64,000 nucleotides of DNA from Kribbella sandramycini (lineage in GTDB: Bacteria > Actinomycetota > Actinomycetes > Propionibacteriales > Kribbellaceae): the NCBI RefSeq assembly GCF_013131805.1, contig NZ_JABJRC010000002.1, forward strand, positions 682,001-746,000, read 5' to 3'. The notes under the pieces were generated by a model, which had not been told where the DNA came from, made no database searches, and saw nothing but the letters and a program-made list of their open reading frames with translations. Positions 43,216-51,839 of the stretch are shown here, in pieces. The position numbers and the translations under genes were made by a program. Each line of letters begins with the position of its first letter. The first letter of the stretch is position 1.

Positions 43216-43246
43216 TTGAAGCTGCCGCAACGGCAGCCTCTATCGT
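43216..43246 (+). promoter_or_regulatory. MerR-type promoter with 19-base spacer
   Basis: TTGAAG (43,216-43,221) and TATCGT (43,241-43,246) are separated by 19 bases containing the palindrome GCTGCCG-CAA-CGGCAGC, which begins at the last base of the -35 box. Long spacers with a dyad between the boxes are the hallmark of promoters activated by MerR proteins. Transcription would start at about the ATG at 43,254, so the mRNA is probably leaderless. TCCCTCC-GA-GGAGGGA lies just upstream (about 43,193-43,208). Confidence 0.75.
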
Positions 43247-43253
43247 CCTGATC

Positions 43254-44003
43254 ATGAGTTGGTCGATCGCCGAAGTGGCGCGAGATTCAGGCGTGACAGC
43301 GCGCACCCTGCGGCACTACCACGCGATCGGCCTGCTCGTCCCCGAGCGGATCGCAGCGAACGGACGCCGGTACTACGCATCCCAGCAACTCCTGCGGCTA
43401 CAGCGAATCCTGCTGCTGCGAGAGCTCGGCCTCGGGCTGGACGCGATCGCCGACGTACTGGCCCGGCAGGACAACCAGAGCACGGTCGAGGTCCTCGAGC
43501 GGCACAAGGCGTGGCTCCTTCGCGAGCAGCAGCGCCTCGGCCGCCTGGTCCGCACCGTCGAATCAACGATCGAGAACGTGAGGAGTGGTGGCGAAATGGC
43601 CCCCGAGAAGGTGTTCGAAGGATTCGAGCACAACCCGTACGAAGCCGAGGCCCGGGAGCGCTGGGGTGACGCGGTCGTCGACGCCGGCTACGAGCGGATG
43701 CGCAACTGGTCCGGCACGGACGCCGAGAAGGCGCGCACCGGGTACGGCCGCGTCCACGAGCGCCTGGCCGTACTGAAAGCGGAAGGAGCCGAGGTGCACG
43801 ACCTAAGCGTGCAAGAGATGATTCAGCTGCACTACGAGGTGACCAGTTTGTTCTGGACGCCGACCGCCGAGGCCTACCGCGGCCTGGGCCAGCTGTACGT
43901 CGACGACGCCCGCTTCACCGAGGCCATCAACGCGGACCCGACCGTCGCGACCTACCTGCGCGACGCGATGAACGTGTACGCCGACGAGCACCTGTCCGAC
44001 TAA
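43254..44003 (+). CDS. MerR family regulator, TipA type
   Basis: The 249-aa protein has the MerR winged helix (SIAEVARDSGVTARTLRHYHAIGLL) and dimerization helix up to residue about 105, then a TipAS-like drug-binding domain (WGDAVVDAGYERMRNWSG, YVDDARFTEAINADPTVATYLRDAM). TipA proteins bind peptide antibiotics and switch on their own gene. The self-type promoter directly upstream supports autoregulation. The stop overlaps the convergent LysR gene by three bases. Confidence 0.9.
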   Translation: MSWSIAEVARDSGVTARTLRHYHAIGLLVPERIAANGRRYYASQQLLRLQRILLLRELGLGLDAIADVLARQDNQSTVEVLERHKAWLLREQQRLGRLVRTVESTIENVRSGGEMAPEKVFEGFEHNPYEAEARERWGDAVVDAGYERMRNWSGTDAEKARTGYGRVHERLAVLKAEGAEVHDLSVQEMIQLHYEVTSLFWTPTAEAYRGLGQLYVDDARFTEAINADPTVATYLRDAMNVYADEHLSD

Positions 44004-44863
44004 CGCAGTACCGCGACCAGCGCCTGGACGCCGGGCGTCAACGCGTGCTCGACGCGGTGGACGAGCGCGATGCTGCGCGGCTCGGTACGGACCGGGACGG
44101 CCCGGACGGTCGGCGCCGGGGCAGCCGTCAGAGCGAGCTGGGGGAGCAGCGTCACCGCCAGCGACTCGGCAACCAGCCGCTGGACGACGACATAGTCGTC
44201 GGTGCGATGCCGGATATCTGGCATGAACCCGGCCGCGGTCGTCAGTCTGCGCAGGTTGGCCTCACAGCGCGGGCAGCCTGCGATCCAGCGCTCGTCGGCA
44301 AGCTCGGCCAGATCGATTGGACGCCGTCGCCGGGCCAGCCGATGGTCGAGCGGGACGACGGCGCGCAGTGGATCACTTGCCAACGGCAAGCAAACCAGCT
44401 CGGTCGGCAGGGGCGGGTCGTCGGCGTAGCCGAACACGATGCCGACGTCCGCCGTCCCGGCCAGAACCTGCGCAACGGCTTCGGGCGGCTCGGCCTCGGT
44501 CAGCCGGACGTCGAGCGCGGGGGTGAGCTTCGCCAGCGCAGGTGGCACGAGGACGGCGGCCGCTGACGGAAACGCGACCAGCTGCACGGATCCGGTCCGG
44601 AGCGCAGCGAAGTCCTGCAGTTCGGCGTCCGCCGCGGCGAGGCGGGCGGCGACGGCGTCCGCGTGGACGAGAAGCGCCGTACCGGCCTCGGTGAGTGTGA
44701 TGCCGCGGGCCGAACGGAGCAGGAGCGGTACGCCGGCCTCGCGCTCGAGCCGCTGCATGTGCTGACCCACGGCGGGCTGCGTCCACCCGAGCTCAGCGGC
44801 GGCCGCGGACAGCGAGCCCGACCGGGCGACGGTGCGGAAGATGAGCAGCCGGCGCGGATCCAT
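44000..44863 (-). CDS. LysR family transcriptional regulator
   Basis: The 287-aa protein has the LysR helix-turn-helix (residues about 3-60: LLIFRTVARSGSLSAAAAELGWTQPAVGQHMQRLE) and a two-lobed effector domain. ATG at 44863 is chosen; a TTG two codons earlier is possible. It is divergent from the class V aminotransferase, with a T-N11-A palindrome between, so it probably controls that gene. An unusual CPRCE in the effector domain may be a metal or redox site. Confidence 0.9.
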   Translation of the reverse strand: MDPRRLLIFRTVARSGSLSAAAAELGWTQPAVGQHMQRLEREAGVPLLLRSARGITLTEAGTALLVHADAVAARLAAADAELQDFAALRTGSVQLVAFPSAAAVLVPPALAKLTPALDVRLTEAEPPEAVAQVLAGTADVGIVFGYADDPPLPTELVCLPLASDPLRAVVPLDHRLARRRRPIDLAELADERWIAGCPRCEANLRRLTTAAGFMPDIRHRTDDYVVVQRLVAESLAVTLLPQLALTAAPAPTVRAVPVRTEPRSIALVHRVEHALTPGVQALVAVLR

Positions 44864-44879
44864 GATCAAAGCTTAGCTA

Positions 44880-44892
44880 TGAGGCTGCCTCA
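44880..44892. promoter_or_regulatory. LysR-type T-N11-A palindrome
   Basis: TGAGGCTGCCTCA is a perfect 5-base inverted repeat around CTG and matches the T-N11-A rule for LysR regulators. It lies 17 bases from the lysR ATG and 48 bases from the aminotransferase ATG. Confidence 0.6.
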
Positions 44893-44939
44893 GCAAGACG
44901 CTCTTCTGTTTGAATACTGATTCGCCAAGGCTGAACGGC

Positions 44940-45974
44940 ATGCTGAGTATCGAAGCGGCCCAAGCCGAGTTCGCACCCCGAACCATCTACCTGAACACCG
45001 CGACCCTCGGCCTCCCGCCGGCACGCAGCCTGGCCGCGCTGCAGGCGGTCCTCACGGACTGGCGCAACGGCACCGAGAACCCACTCGACCACGACGAGCC
45101 GATCGCCCGGGCCCGTCGCGCGTACGCCGAGCTGGTCAACGTACGCCCATCGGACGTCGCACTCGGCAGCCAGGTCTCGACGTACGTCGCTCTGGTCGCC
45201 CAATGGCTGCCGCTCGGGGGAGAGGTGCTGGTCGCGACCGGCGAGTTCACCAGCCTGACCTTCCCGTTCTTCGCAGCCGGCCACCGAGTTCGCGAAGTCC
45301 CGCTCGAGCACCTCGCGGACGAAGTACGCCCCGCGACCAAGCTGATCGCGGTCTCCGCCGTCCAATCCGCGGACGGCCGCGTCGCCGACCTCGCGGCGCT
45401 CCGCGCCACCGGCGTACCGATCCTGCTCGACACCACCCAAGCCGTCGGCTGGCTCCCGATCGACGCCACCCAGTACGCCTTCACCGTTGCCGGCGGCTAC
45501 AAATGGCTCCTCACCCCGCGCGGCACCACCTTCTTCACCGTCCGCCCCGAATGCGACCTCACCCCGCTCAACGCCAACTGGTACGCCGGCGCCGACCCCT
45601 GGGACTCGATCTACGGCTCACCCCTCCGCCTGGCCTCCGACGCCCGCCGCCTAGACCTCTCCCCAGCCTGGCACGCCTGGATCGCAGCCGCCGAATCCCT
45701 CGACCTCCTCCGCTCCATAGGCCCCGAACCCCTCCACACCCACGCCCTGACCCTCGCCAACCGCTTCCGCCACCTGACCGGCCTGGCCACCCCCAACCTC
45801 CCCTCAGCCATCGTCTCCGCCACCGCAGACGACGCCGTCCCCCACCTCCTCGCCAAATCCAACATCACCGCCGCCACCCGAGCCGCCCGCCTCCGCCTCT
45901 CCTTCCACCTCTCCACCACCGAACCCGACGTAACCAAAGCCGCCCAAACCCTCCGCGGCCACCTCCACGACTAG
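44940..45974 (+). CDS. Class V aminotransferase-like PLP enzyme
   Basis: The 344-aa protein has the fold I PLP pattern of class V aminotransferases and cysteine desulfurases: IYLNTATLGLPPARS at the start, the PLP Asp in ILLDTTQAVGW and the Schiff-base Lys in GGYKWLLTPRG, then a C-terminal RLSFHLSTTEPD. No active-site Cys loop for desulfurase activity is evident. ATG at 44940 and a TTG at 44910 are both possible starts. It is divergent from lysR, which likely regulates it. Substrate unknown. Confidence 0.85.
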   Translation: MLSIEAAQAEFAPRTIYLNTATLGLPPARSLAALQAVLTDWRNGTENPLDHDEPIARARRAYAELVNVRPSDVALGSQVSTYVALVAQWLPLGGEVLVATGEFTSLTFPFFAAGHRVREVPLEHLADEVRPATKLIAVSAVQSADGRVADLAALRATGVPILLDTTQAVGWLPIDATQYAFTVAGGYKWLLTPRGTTFFTVRPECDLTPLNANWYAGADPWDSIYGSPLRLASDARRLDLSPAWHAWIAAAESLDLLRSIGPEPLHTHALTLANRFRHLTGLATPNLPSAIVSATADDAVPHLLAKSNITAATRAARLRLSFHLSTTEPDVTKAAQTLRGHLHD

Positions 45975-45983
45975 TCTGGCCCG

Positions 45984-46526
45984 GTGACCGGCCGCGTGAT
46001 CCTCCTGAACGGACCCTCCAGCTCCGGCAAGTCAGCCATCGGCAAAGCGATGCTGCCGCTCCTCGACGACCCGTGGTTCTTCCTCCCGGTCGACGCCTTC
46101 AGCGGACTCCGCTCAACCAACCACCGACGTCTCCTCACGGACGCCGAATCCGCAGCCATGCTCCAACGAACCCGCCGCGCCTACCACCGCGCAGTCGCCG
46201 TCCTGGCCGCCGAGGACAACCACGTCATCATGGACTACCCGCTCAGCGAGCCCTGGCGCCTGGCGGACCTCCTCGATGTCCTGTCCCCCTACGACGTAAC
46301 CCTCGTCCACGTCACCTGCGATCCCGCCGAGCTGGCCCGTCGCGAACTGGCCCGAGGCGATCGCCCGATCGGCCTGGCCACGTCCCAGCGCGTCTACGCC
46401 CACGCCGACCACGACCTCACCGTGGACACCACCACCGCCAGCCCCGAATCCTGCGCCGCCCACATCGTGCACAACCTCTTCCAACCCGCTCCCAAAGCCT
46501 TCACCCGCCTCCGCAACCGCCTTTAA
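45984..46526 (+). CDS. Chloramphenicol phosphotransferase-like kinase
   Basis: The 180-aa P-loop kinase has Walker A LLNGPSSSGKSAIGKAM, the DAFSG block, VIMDYPLSEPWR and the lid LARRELARGDRPIGLA, as in the CPT family that phosphorylates chloramphenicol in producers. In this context it may phosphorylate another hydroxylated small molecule. GTG at 45984 starts 9 bases after the aminotransferase stop, so the two are probably cotranscribed. Confidence 0.85.
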   Translation: MTGRVILLNGPSSSGKSAIGKAMLPLLDDPWFFLPVDAFSGLRSTNHRRLLTDAESAAMLQRTRRAYHRAVAVLAAEDNHVIMDYPLSEPWRLADLLDVLSPYDVTLVHVTCDPAELARRELARGDRPIGLATSQRVYAHADHDLTVDTTTASPESCAAHIVHNLFQPAPKAFTRLRNRL

Positions 46527-46577
46527 CTGGAAACTTTGAGCCACCCAGCGACCCGAAGTTTCCGGCTAACGCAGGGT

Positions 46578-47516
46578 TCAGCTGGGGAGGGCGGTGGTGC
46601 GGATCTGGTGTTTGTGGCCTTGGTACCAGGTGAGGGTTGCGGCGACGCCGTCGGCGTACGGGGTGGGGGTCTGGGGGTAGGCGGCGGTGAATTTGTTGCC
46701 GTTGACAATGAATGGCTGGTGGAACTGGTAGAGCAGTTGGGCGCCTTGGCGGACTACGGGGGAGACGAGTTTGAGGGCTGTGGTGACGCCGGAGGGGAGG
46801 GTGATCGGTTTGGCGGTGGTGGCGAGGGCGGTGAAGTCGAGGGCGGTGGTGGGGGCTGGGTGCGGGGTGTGCCAGACCTGGCCGTGGGCGGTGGGGTCGG
46901 CGGCGACGGTGGCCAGGGTGCGGGCGAAGTCGCCGATGTACGTCGGGGTCAGGGGGAGGGTGGGGTCGCCGAAGAGGATGGGACGGCGGCCGAGGGTCGC
47001 GCGGCCGAAGAGGTTCTGGCCGAAGAGGGATTCGACGTTCGGGCCGTAGAGTTCGCCGCCACGCGCGATCACCGTGCGCGCCGCGCCGCGGTAGTGCGCG
47101 GCCAGGGTCATCTCGGCCAGCCACGCCCGGAACACCCCGAGCTCACTCACCGGACGTACCGGCGTCTCCTCGGTCATCGGCCCGTCGACCGCGCCGTACA
47201 TCCAAGTATCGTCCGCGAACGCCAGTACGGCGTCCGCCGCGCCGGCCGCCGCGACCAACGACCGAACCGTCTCCGGAAACACCGCCCGCCACTGCGCGAA
47301 CGGCGGATTCACACAGTTGTAAACCGCAGCCGCCCCATCGCACACCTCCCGCATTCGCCGCGCGTCAGCGGCGTCCCCCGCCACCGCCTCCACCCCCGGC
47401 ACCGCACAATCCCCCCGCCGGCTCACCGCCCGAACCACCTCACCCCGCCCCAGCAGCTCCCGAACCAGCGCCGTCCCAGTCCCACCCGTCGCCCCGACCA
47501 CAACGTGAACGCCCAT
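46578..47516 (-). CDS. NAD-dependent epimerase/dehydratase-like protein
   Basis: The 312-aa extended SDR has the cofactor motif VVVGATGGTGTALVREL at the start, then GDAADARRM and a degenerate active site: the usual Y-x-x-x-K is not evident (MYGAVDGPMTEETP, RTVIARGGELYGPN). ATG at 47516 matches the family start. It resembles NAD-dependent epimerase/NmrA-type oxidoreductases. It converges on the CPT-like gene. Confidence 0.82.
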   Translation of the reverse strand: MGVHVVVGATGGTGTALVRELLGRGEVVRAVSRRGDCAVPGVEAVAGDAADARRMREVCDGAAAVYNCVNPPFAQWRAVFPETVRSLVAAAGAADAVLAFADDTWMYGAVDGPMTEETPVRPVSELGVFRAWLAEMTLAAHYRGAARTVIARGGELYGPNVESLFGQNLFGRATLGRRPILFGDPTLPLTPTYIGDFARTLATVAADPTAHGQVWHTPHPAPTTALDFTALATTAKPITLPSGVTTALKLVSPVVRQGAQLLYQFHQPFIVNGNKFTAAYPQTPTPYADGVAATLTWYQGHKHQIRTTALPS

Positions 47517-47650
47517 ACCCCAAGCACCCCATACGGACTCCGCAGTCCGCAACACCAACCCGCCCGCCCCGCCCGAACGGGCACCCGATCCACACACAGA
47601 TGTGACGCACGAGATAGTCACAACCCGGCCGCCCCACTGGTCTCCCTTAC

Positions 47651-47908
47651 ATGAGAGTGCGTGCGGAGAGCTGGATCCTGCAGGCCGCCTGCCAGGACGA
47701 AGACCCAGAGCTGTTCTTCCCCATCGGCACCAAAGGCCCCTCACTCCTCCAGATCGAGGCGGCCAAACAGGTCTGCCGGTACTGCCCAGTCCGCCCCGAT
47801 TGCCTCCAGTCCGCCCTGGACTCCGGCCTCGACGCCGGCATCTGGGGCGGTCTCACGGAAGTCGAGCGGCGGGAGCTGAAGAACCGGCAGCGCGACCGAG
47901 CCGGCTGA
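47651..47908 (+). CDS. WhiB-like iron-sulfur regulator
   Basis: The 85-aa protein has the Wbl pattern: Cys14 in AACQDEDPELFFP, then CRYCPVRPDC giving C-x2-C-x5-C, and the GIWGG turn followed by a basic tail ERRELKNRQRDR. The four Cys bind a 4Fe-4S cluster, and the protein works with the main sigma factor in actinobacteria. ATG at 47651. It is a single gene upstream of an unknown protein and a Ser/Thr kinase. Confidence 0.93.
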   Translation: MRVRAESWILQAACQDEDPELFFPIGTKGPSLLQIEAAKQVCRYCPVRPDCLQSALDSGLDAGIWGGLTEVERRELKNRQRDRAG

Positions 47909-47970
47909 GCAATCTGCAACAACGTGCAATCTGGTCAGGTGCTCGCCCTCGCCGCCCCTATCCTGCGCGG

Positions 47971-48948
47971 ATGGGAATCTTCTCGCGGAAGAAGAGCGGG
48001 CCGCCGTCGCTGGACGGGCTGGTGCTCGACCGGACCTGGGCCGACGGCGAGCTCGACGCGGCGGTCGACGCCGTCAAGGCGGGCGACCTGGACGGCGCGC
48101 TGGCCGGGCTGAAGGCGCAGGCGACCGATCCGGACCGGCGCGGGCTGTGGACGTCGGCGCTCGGCGAGGCCGCCATCGGCCGGTCGGAGCAGCTCGAGGC
48201 CCGGATCGAGCGTGACGGCGCGGATCCGGAGCTCCTGCTGTGGCTGGGGCAGACGCTGGTCCAGGAGGCCTGGGAGGTGCGAACCGGCGCCCGGGCGAAG
48301 AACGTGTCGGAGCAGCGGTTCGCGACGTTCCACGACATCCTCGCGACCGCGAAAGAGGTGGTCGAGGCGGCGATCGACGTCGCGCCGGACGACGCCGCCC
48401 CGTGGAACGTCTACCAGTGGGTCGCGATCGGTCTCGGCGCACCGCTGGAGACTCACCAGGAGCTGTTCAACGAGGCGACCGCCCGGCATCCCGACAACTA
48501 CCAGGCCCATACGAGCTTCGTGCACGCCAGCGCCCCCAAGTGGTACGGGACGACGATCGAAGCGATGCTCGACTTCGCCGTCCAGGCCTCCGAGCGGGCG
48601 TTGCCTGGGCGCGTACTCGGCACGGTGCTCACCGACGCGGTCGCCGAGGCGCGGCTGCACGTACTGTCGATCTCCGAGGAGAGCCGCACGAAGAAGCTGG
48701 CAGCGCTGGTCAAGCTGTCCTCGAAGTGGGAGGAGCCATTGATCGCCTCCCACCAGAAGTGGCTGCAGCCGGACCGCGTCCGCGAGGCCCCCGATCTGCA
48801 AGCGCACAACAACTACGCCTGCCTGCTCAAGAACGTCGGCAAGGACCACGGCCGAGTCTCCGCCGACGCGATGTTCGGCCGCGTGAGCACCCTGCCCTGG
48901 GGCTACTTCGGCGACCCCCTCGAAGAGTTCGCCAAGGCCTACCGCTGA
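47971..48948 (+). CDS. TPR-like protein of unknown function
   Basis: The 325-aa protein is mostly helical with repeat-like units (LDAAVDAVKAGDLDGALAGLKAQ, ELLLWLGQTLVQEAWEVRTGARAK, AAIDVAPDDAAPWNVYQWVAIGLG). The QEAW-VRTGARA stretch is typical of actinobacterial DUF4034-like proteins. ATG at 47971. It is 43 bases upstream of the Ser/Thr kinase. No catalytic motif is seen. Confidence 0.65.
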   Translation: MGIFSRKKSGPPSLDGLVLDRTWADGELDAAVDAVKAGDLDGALAGLKAQATDPDRRGLWTSALGEAAIGRSEQLEARIERDGADPELLLWLGQTLVQEAWEVRTGARAKNVSEQRFATFHDILATAKEVVEAAIDVAPDDAAPWNVYQWVAIGLGAPLETHQELFNEATARHPDNYQAHTSFVHASAPKWYGTTIEAMLDFAVQASERALPGRVLGTVLTDAVAEARLHVLSISEESRTKKLAALVKLSSKWEEPLIASHQKWLQPDRVREAPDLQAHNNYACLLKNVGKDHGRVSADAMFGRVSTLPWGYFGDPLEEFAKAYR

Positions 48949-48991
48949 AGCCGCGTGCGTCAGCGACGGAGTTGAGGGGTACCGAACCGCG

Positions 48992-50146
48992 GTGAGGCGT
49001 GTGAAGGGGCTTGTCGGTGGGCGGTATCGGCTTGGGGTGTTGCTTGGGCGGGGTGGGATGGGGGAGGTGTACCAGGCCACTGATGAGGTGCTCGGGCGGC
49101 AGGTGGCGGTCAAGGTGATGATGCCGGTCGAGCGGACTTTGGCTTGTTCGGAGCGGTTCGAGCGGGAGGCGCGGGCGGCGGCGCGGGTTCGGGATCCGCA
49201 TGTCGTCTCGGCGTACGACTTCGGCCGGTACGGGGATGCGTATTACCTCGTGATGGAGCTGGTCAGCGAGCAGACGCTGGCGGATGTACTCCGGGAGGAG
49301 GGGCCGCTCGGCGCGGAGCGGGCGCTGGGTTTGGTGCGGCAGGCGGCGGCCGGAGTGGCGGCTGTGCATGCGCACGGGATCGTCCATCGCGATCTCAAGC
49401 CCGGGAATCTGCTGCTGACCGACGACGGCGTGGTCAAGGTGGCCGACTTCGGGATCGCGCGGTTCGCGGGGGAGAGTACGACGACGCTGACGTCGACCGG
49501 GCAGATCGTGGGGACGAGTCACTTCCTGTCCCCGGAGCGCGCGTTGGGCAAGCCGGCCGAGGCGGCGTCCGATGTGTACGCGCTCGGCTGTGTGCTCTAC
49601 CAGCTCGTGACCGGCCATCCGCCGTTCACGGGTGACGAGCCGGCCGCGATCATGTACCAGCACGTCGAACGCGACCCGGCCCCACCGAGTGACCTCCGGC
49701 CGGAGCTCGCCGGCGAGTTCGAACGGCTCCTGTTCTGGATGCTCGCCAAAGACCCAGCCGCTCGACCAACCGCCGCCCAACTCGCCGCCGCGGCCACACC
49801 GCCAGTCACGCCAGTGACCGCCGTCCTGCCGATTCGGCGCGGACGACGTCCGCTCGTCGCCGGGTTGGCCGCAGCCACAGCCGCCGTCGTCGCGACCGCC
49901 GTCGTCCTACAAACCCAGGACAAGAAGCTGCCCGCTACAGAGAGCCCGCCGAGCGCCGTCGTCCCCTCGCGGACGCCGCTCGCCACCCCAACGACAGCCG
50001 AGGTCGTCCGGACCGCCCAGACCCGATCGACGAAGACCGGGCCCGGGCGGACCGTGCCGGAGACCAAGGGCAAACCGGACCACCCGAAGCCAACCAAATC
50101 CAAGAAGCCCAAGAAGCCCAAGAAACGCGACTCCAGCGGCAACTGA
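48992..50146 (+). CDS. Membrane Ser/Thr protein kinase
   Basis: The 384-aa PknB-type kinase has all core motifs: Gly loop GRGGMGEVY, Lys in VAVKVM, HRDLKPGNLLL, DFG in KVADFGIARF and the SPERALG activation segment. The kinase domain ends near residue 265. A single membrane span (LVAGLAAATAAVVATAVVL) precedes a Thr/Pro/Lys-rich extracellular tail without PASTA repeats. GTG at 48992. It converges on the alpha-galactosidase. The stimulus is unknown. Confidence 0.92.
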   Translation: MRRVKGLVGGRYRLGVLLGRGGMGEVYQATDEVLGRQVAVKVMMPVERTLACSERFEREARAAARVRDPHVVSAYDFGRYGDAYYLVMELVSEQTLADVLREEGPLGAERALGLVRQAAAGVAAVHAHGIVHRDLKPGNLLLTDDGVVKVADFGIARFAGESTTTLTSTGQIVGTSHFLSPERALGKPAEAASDVYALGCVLYQLVTGHPPFTGDEPAAIMYQHVERDPAPPSDLRPELAGEFERLLFWMLAKDPAARPTAAQLAAAATPPVTPVTAVLPIRRGRRPLVAGLAAATAAVVATAVVLQTQDKKLPATESPPSAVVPSRTPLATPTTAEVVRTAQTRSTKTGPGRTVPETKGKPDHPKPTKSKKPKKPKKRDSSGN

Positions 50147-50157
50147 TCAGGTGCAGG

Positions 50158-51504
50158 TCAGGAGAGGGTGATCAGGCGGGAGCCGTGTGGGGGGACGGCG
50201 GTGGCGGTCCAGGACTTGTTGGTTTTGCCGAGGTTCTTGTGGGCTACGAGGTCGCGGGCCCAGCGGGTGCCGTGGAGGCCGAGTTGCTGCCAGGTGACGG
50301 TGATGTCGGCGGGGGTGTCGCCGAGGTTGTAGACGGCGACGGCCAGGCGGTTGCCGGGGAGGCGCTTCTTCCAGATCTGCAGGTTGCCGCCGGCAACTTG
50401 GGTGGGGATGACGCCGGCCTGGTCGACGGCGATGACCTCGCGGTTGGTCAGGATGGCGATCGCCTTCCGGTCGATGTTGGCCAGGTCGCCGCCGACGTAC
50501 AGCGGGGAGGAGGCCATCGACCAGAACGTCATGACGCTCTGCCGCTCGATCTCGTTGATGCCGTCCTGGATGCCGACGCCGGTGTTGTTGTTGATCGGCA
50601 TCGAGTCCAGGTCGGGCCAGTAGTTCGGGCGGACGACGTCCAGCCACTTGGGCAGGTCCTCCCAGCGGTTGTCGACCGAGCTGGTCCAGGTCGAGACCGT
50701 GTTGCAGTAGCACTCGACGTCGGTGTTCACCCGGACGCTGTTGGCCCACGGCGCGAGGCCTTCGCCGGCGTCGCGGGGGATCGGCCAGGCGCTCGCGGTC
50801 AGCCACATCTTGCGGCCGCTCCGGTCGATCGCCTTCGACCAGGCCTTGATGTCCGGGACGTTCTCGGTGAGGACGCCGTCCACCTTCAGGAAGTCGACGC
50901 CCCAGGAGGCGAACCGCTTCGCGATCGAGTCGAAGTATGCCTGGGCGCAGGGTTTGGTGAAGTCGATCTTCCAGTCGCCGCCCCACATGTTGGTCTTCAC
51001 CAGCGGGTAGACGGTGATGTCCTGGGTGGTGCAGTTCGTGCCCAGGATCGGCGCGTTCTTGTCGTAGATGGCCGTCTGCAGGCCGGCGCCGCCGTACAGG
51101 CCGAGTTTCAGGCCCTTGCTGTGCACGTAGCGGGCCAGGCTGGCGATCCCGTTCGGGAACCGCTCCGGGTCGGCCTCGGGGATGCCGTTGGCGTCGGTGC
51201 GGAACTCCCAGTTCCAGTTCGCGTTCCAGCCGGCGTCCAGGTTGATGTTCGTGTAGCCGGAGCTGCGCAGGTTCTTGGCCATCGAGTCCGCGGCGGACTT
51301 CACGTTCGCCTCGGTCAGCCACTTCGTCCCGTAGGCGGGGTTGTTCGACGACTGCACGCTCCAGCTGCTCCAGCCCATGAACGGCTTGACGCTGAAGTCG
51401 CTCTTCGCCTGCGCGGGCGCGACCGACGTGATCGTCGCGGCGAGCAGAACCGGTACGGCGGTCGCCAGCGCGACTGCGCGGCGGATGATGCGGGCGGTAG
51501 GCAC
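50158..51504 (-). CDS. Secreted alpha-galactosidase, GH27
   Basis: The 448-aa protein has a signal peptide (ALATAVPVLLAATITSVAPAQA) and the GH27 pattern: FMGWSSWSVQ, YTNINLDAGW, the nucleophile Asp in DFLKVDGV, and a C-terminal beta domain (PLYVGGDLANIDRKAIAILTNREVIAVDQ). It releases terminal alpha-galactose from plant oligo- and polysaccharides outside the cell. The GTG start follows GAAAGGCGG. A clear promoter lies 41 bases upstream. Confidence 0.92.
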   Translation of the reverse strand: MPTARIIRRAVALATAVPVLLAATITSVAPAQAKSDFSVKPFMGWSSWSVQSSNNPAYGTKWLTEANVKSAADSMAKNLRSSGYTNINLDAGWNANWNWEFRTDANGIPEADPERFPNGIASLARYVHSKGLKLGLYGGAGLQTAIYDKNAPILGTNCTTQDITVYPLVKTNMWGGDWKIDFTKPCAQAYFDSIAKRFASWGVDFLKVDGVLTENVPDIKAWSKAIDRSGRKMWLTASAWPIPRDAGEGLAPWANSVRVNTDVECYCNTVSTWTSSVDNRWEDLPKWLDVVRPNYWPDLDSMPINNNTGVGIQDGINEIERQSVMTFWSMASSPLYVGGDLANIDRKAIAILTNREVIAVDQAGVIPTQVAGGNLQIWKKRLPGNRLAVAVYNLGDTPADITVTWQQLGLHGTRWARDLVAHKNLGKTNKSWTATAVPPHGSRLITLS

Positions 51505-51544
51505 GGAGTGGCCGCCTTTCGTTGCGGGGCAGGACCTCCGCCGT

Positions 51545-51573
51545 ACGCTACGAGCCTTACTTCACCACGTCAA
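51545..51573 (-). promoter_or_regulatory. Sigma-70-like promoter of alpha-galactosidase
   Basis: Read on the minus strand, TTGACG and TAGCGT are separated by 17 bases. The start site would be near 51,538, leaving a leader of about 34 bases before the GTG at 51,504. Confidence 0.6.
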
Positions 51574-51813
51574 GAATCTAACCCGCGCAGGTTCCGCCGA
51601 CCGAGGACAGCAAGTGCGGGCTTGGCGAGAATCCATTCGCCGGCCCGGTAGTCGCGGCCGCGGACCAGCCGGCGAGCCAGGTCCGAGCACGACCACGACG
51701 TCCGGAGCTCCGGCTCCGCTGCCGAGCCGACGTCCGGAGGCGTGCCAGTGCTCGAACTCGCCCCACCCGAGGACTCCGGCCAGCAGGACGGCTGCGATCA
51801 GCGCCAAGAGCAT
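51562..51813 (-). pseudogene. Possible YdcF/DUF218 fragment
   Basis: An 83-codon frame starts with a hydrophobic segment (MLLALIAAVLLAGVLGWGE) and continues SGAGAPDVVVVLG, like the start of YdcF-type membrane proteins. After VVVVLG the expected conserved region is replaced by low-complexity residues and an early stop. It could be a decayed gene or a small unrelated protein. It lies between the ABC permease and the alpha-galactosidase. Confidence 0.35.
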
Positions 51814-51839
51814 GGCCGCGAGGACAGCCAGCGAGGCGG

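Noticed and set aside
45203..46633. 476-aa forward frame across the aminotransferase and CPT-like gene
   Set aside because: Arg/Pro-rich out-of-frame shadow of two recognised genes on the same strand.
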